Origin: Silene conica
Lineage: Eukaryota; Streptophyta; Magnoliopsida; Caryophyllales; Caryophyllaceae
Assembly: GCA_029255685.2 (NCBI GenBank)
Contig: CM055318.2
Coordinates: 6,329,001-6,393,000, forward strand
DNA: 64,000 nucleotides
Reading direction: 5' to 3'
Below, in pieces: positions 63,644-64,000 of this stretch (position 1 is the first letter of the stretch; each line of letters begins with the position of its first letter). A program made the position numbers and the translations under genes. The notes beneath the pieces were generated by a model, which saw only the letters and a list, made by a program, of their open reading frames with translations, was not told the DNA's origin and did no database searches.

Positions 63644-64000
63644 AATACGAGCTTTTAACATAAGACGAGCTTCAAAATATGAACACAAATGAATAAGAAT
63701 ACGAGATTAAAAGAATTAATCACGGACTTAAATATACAAGCACATAAGAATACGGCCTATTAAGATGAGAATACAAGCTAATATAAACAGAATACGAAAA
63801 CACGAGCTAATTGAAAGACTTCTCGAGGTAAAAAATAGAACCAGATTTGCAATACGTCAAGTTTCATGATATAATAGGCACTTAAGATTGCGAGGTATCA
63901 TTAAAAGAATAAGAGTTACAAAATACGAATACATAAGAAATACGAGCTAATTTAAAAGGAATAAGAACTTAAGAGGATCAGGAACTAAAAAATATGGGCA
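63644..64000 (+). repeat. GAATACGAGCTAAT degenerate array, right part
   Basis: It continues the pattern of 57700-57953 (AATACGAGCTTTTAACATAA, AAGAATACGAGATT, ACATAAGAATACGG) to the window edge, so the copia element split one array. No gene seen. Confidence 0.65.

Overview
This window is plant nuclear DNA, most likely from a eudicot. The genes are split by many GT-AG introns, the non-coding sequence is AT-rich and full of small transposons, there is a TTTAGGG telomere-type repeat, and the proteins are plant families (a MUB ubiquitin-fold protein, an Ole e 1 protein, a BAHD feruloyltransferase, plant ARP2, ACR-type ACT proteins). The sequence alone does not fix the species.

Layout. 1-2.7 kb: decayed non-LTR (LINE) pieces on both strands with a hAT terminus between them. 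3.7-13 kb (+): a complete seven-exon gene for a CID/RPR-domain nuclear pre-mRNA regulator with a long 5'-leader intron. 14-19.3 kb (+): a three-exon membrane-anchored ubiquitin-fold (MUB) gene ending in a CaaX box. 21-23 kb (+): a two-exon secreted Ole e 1-like gene whose intron is filled by a seven-copy ~100-bp tandem repeat. 24.8-26.8 kb (-): a two-exon BAHD acyltransferase very like omega-hydroxyacid/fatty-alcohol feruloyltransferase (suberin/cutin), with ~250-bp tandem repeats upstream. 28-34 kb: repeats, including a ~300-bp tandem array with a non-autonomous Helitron inserted precisely between A and T. 34.4-45.1 kb (-): a complete 15-exon ARP2 gene (389 aa) whose intron 13 carries a ~2.2-kb inverted repeat. 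45.3-48.3 kb: Stowaway, Mutator-like and Helitron elements. 48.2-57 kb (-): a cluster of damaged, tandemly duplicated ACR-type ACT-domain gene copies. 57.4-64 kb: a degenerate GAATACGAGCTAAT array split by a full-length, very young Ty1/copia retrotransposon (57954-63638) with LTRs that read as identical, a 5-bp target duplication and one open 1567-codon Gag-Pol frame.

The host genes are not an operon and share no obvious pathway. Transcription/RNA 3'-end processing, ubiquitin-fold anchoring, cell wall/secretion, suberin acylation, actin nucleation and ACT-domain signalling simply lie side by side. The most informative material is structural: several insertions keep exact target-site duplications, three of them extremely short LINE-end retroposons; paralogous copies act as empty-site controls; and a long inverted repeat sits inside a transcribed ARP2 intron. 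All exon coordinates were read by eye from splice consensus and protein family continuity; no alignment or database search was run.
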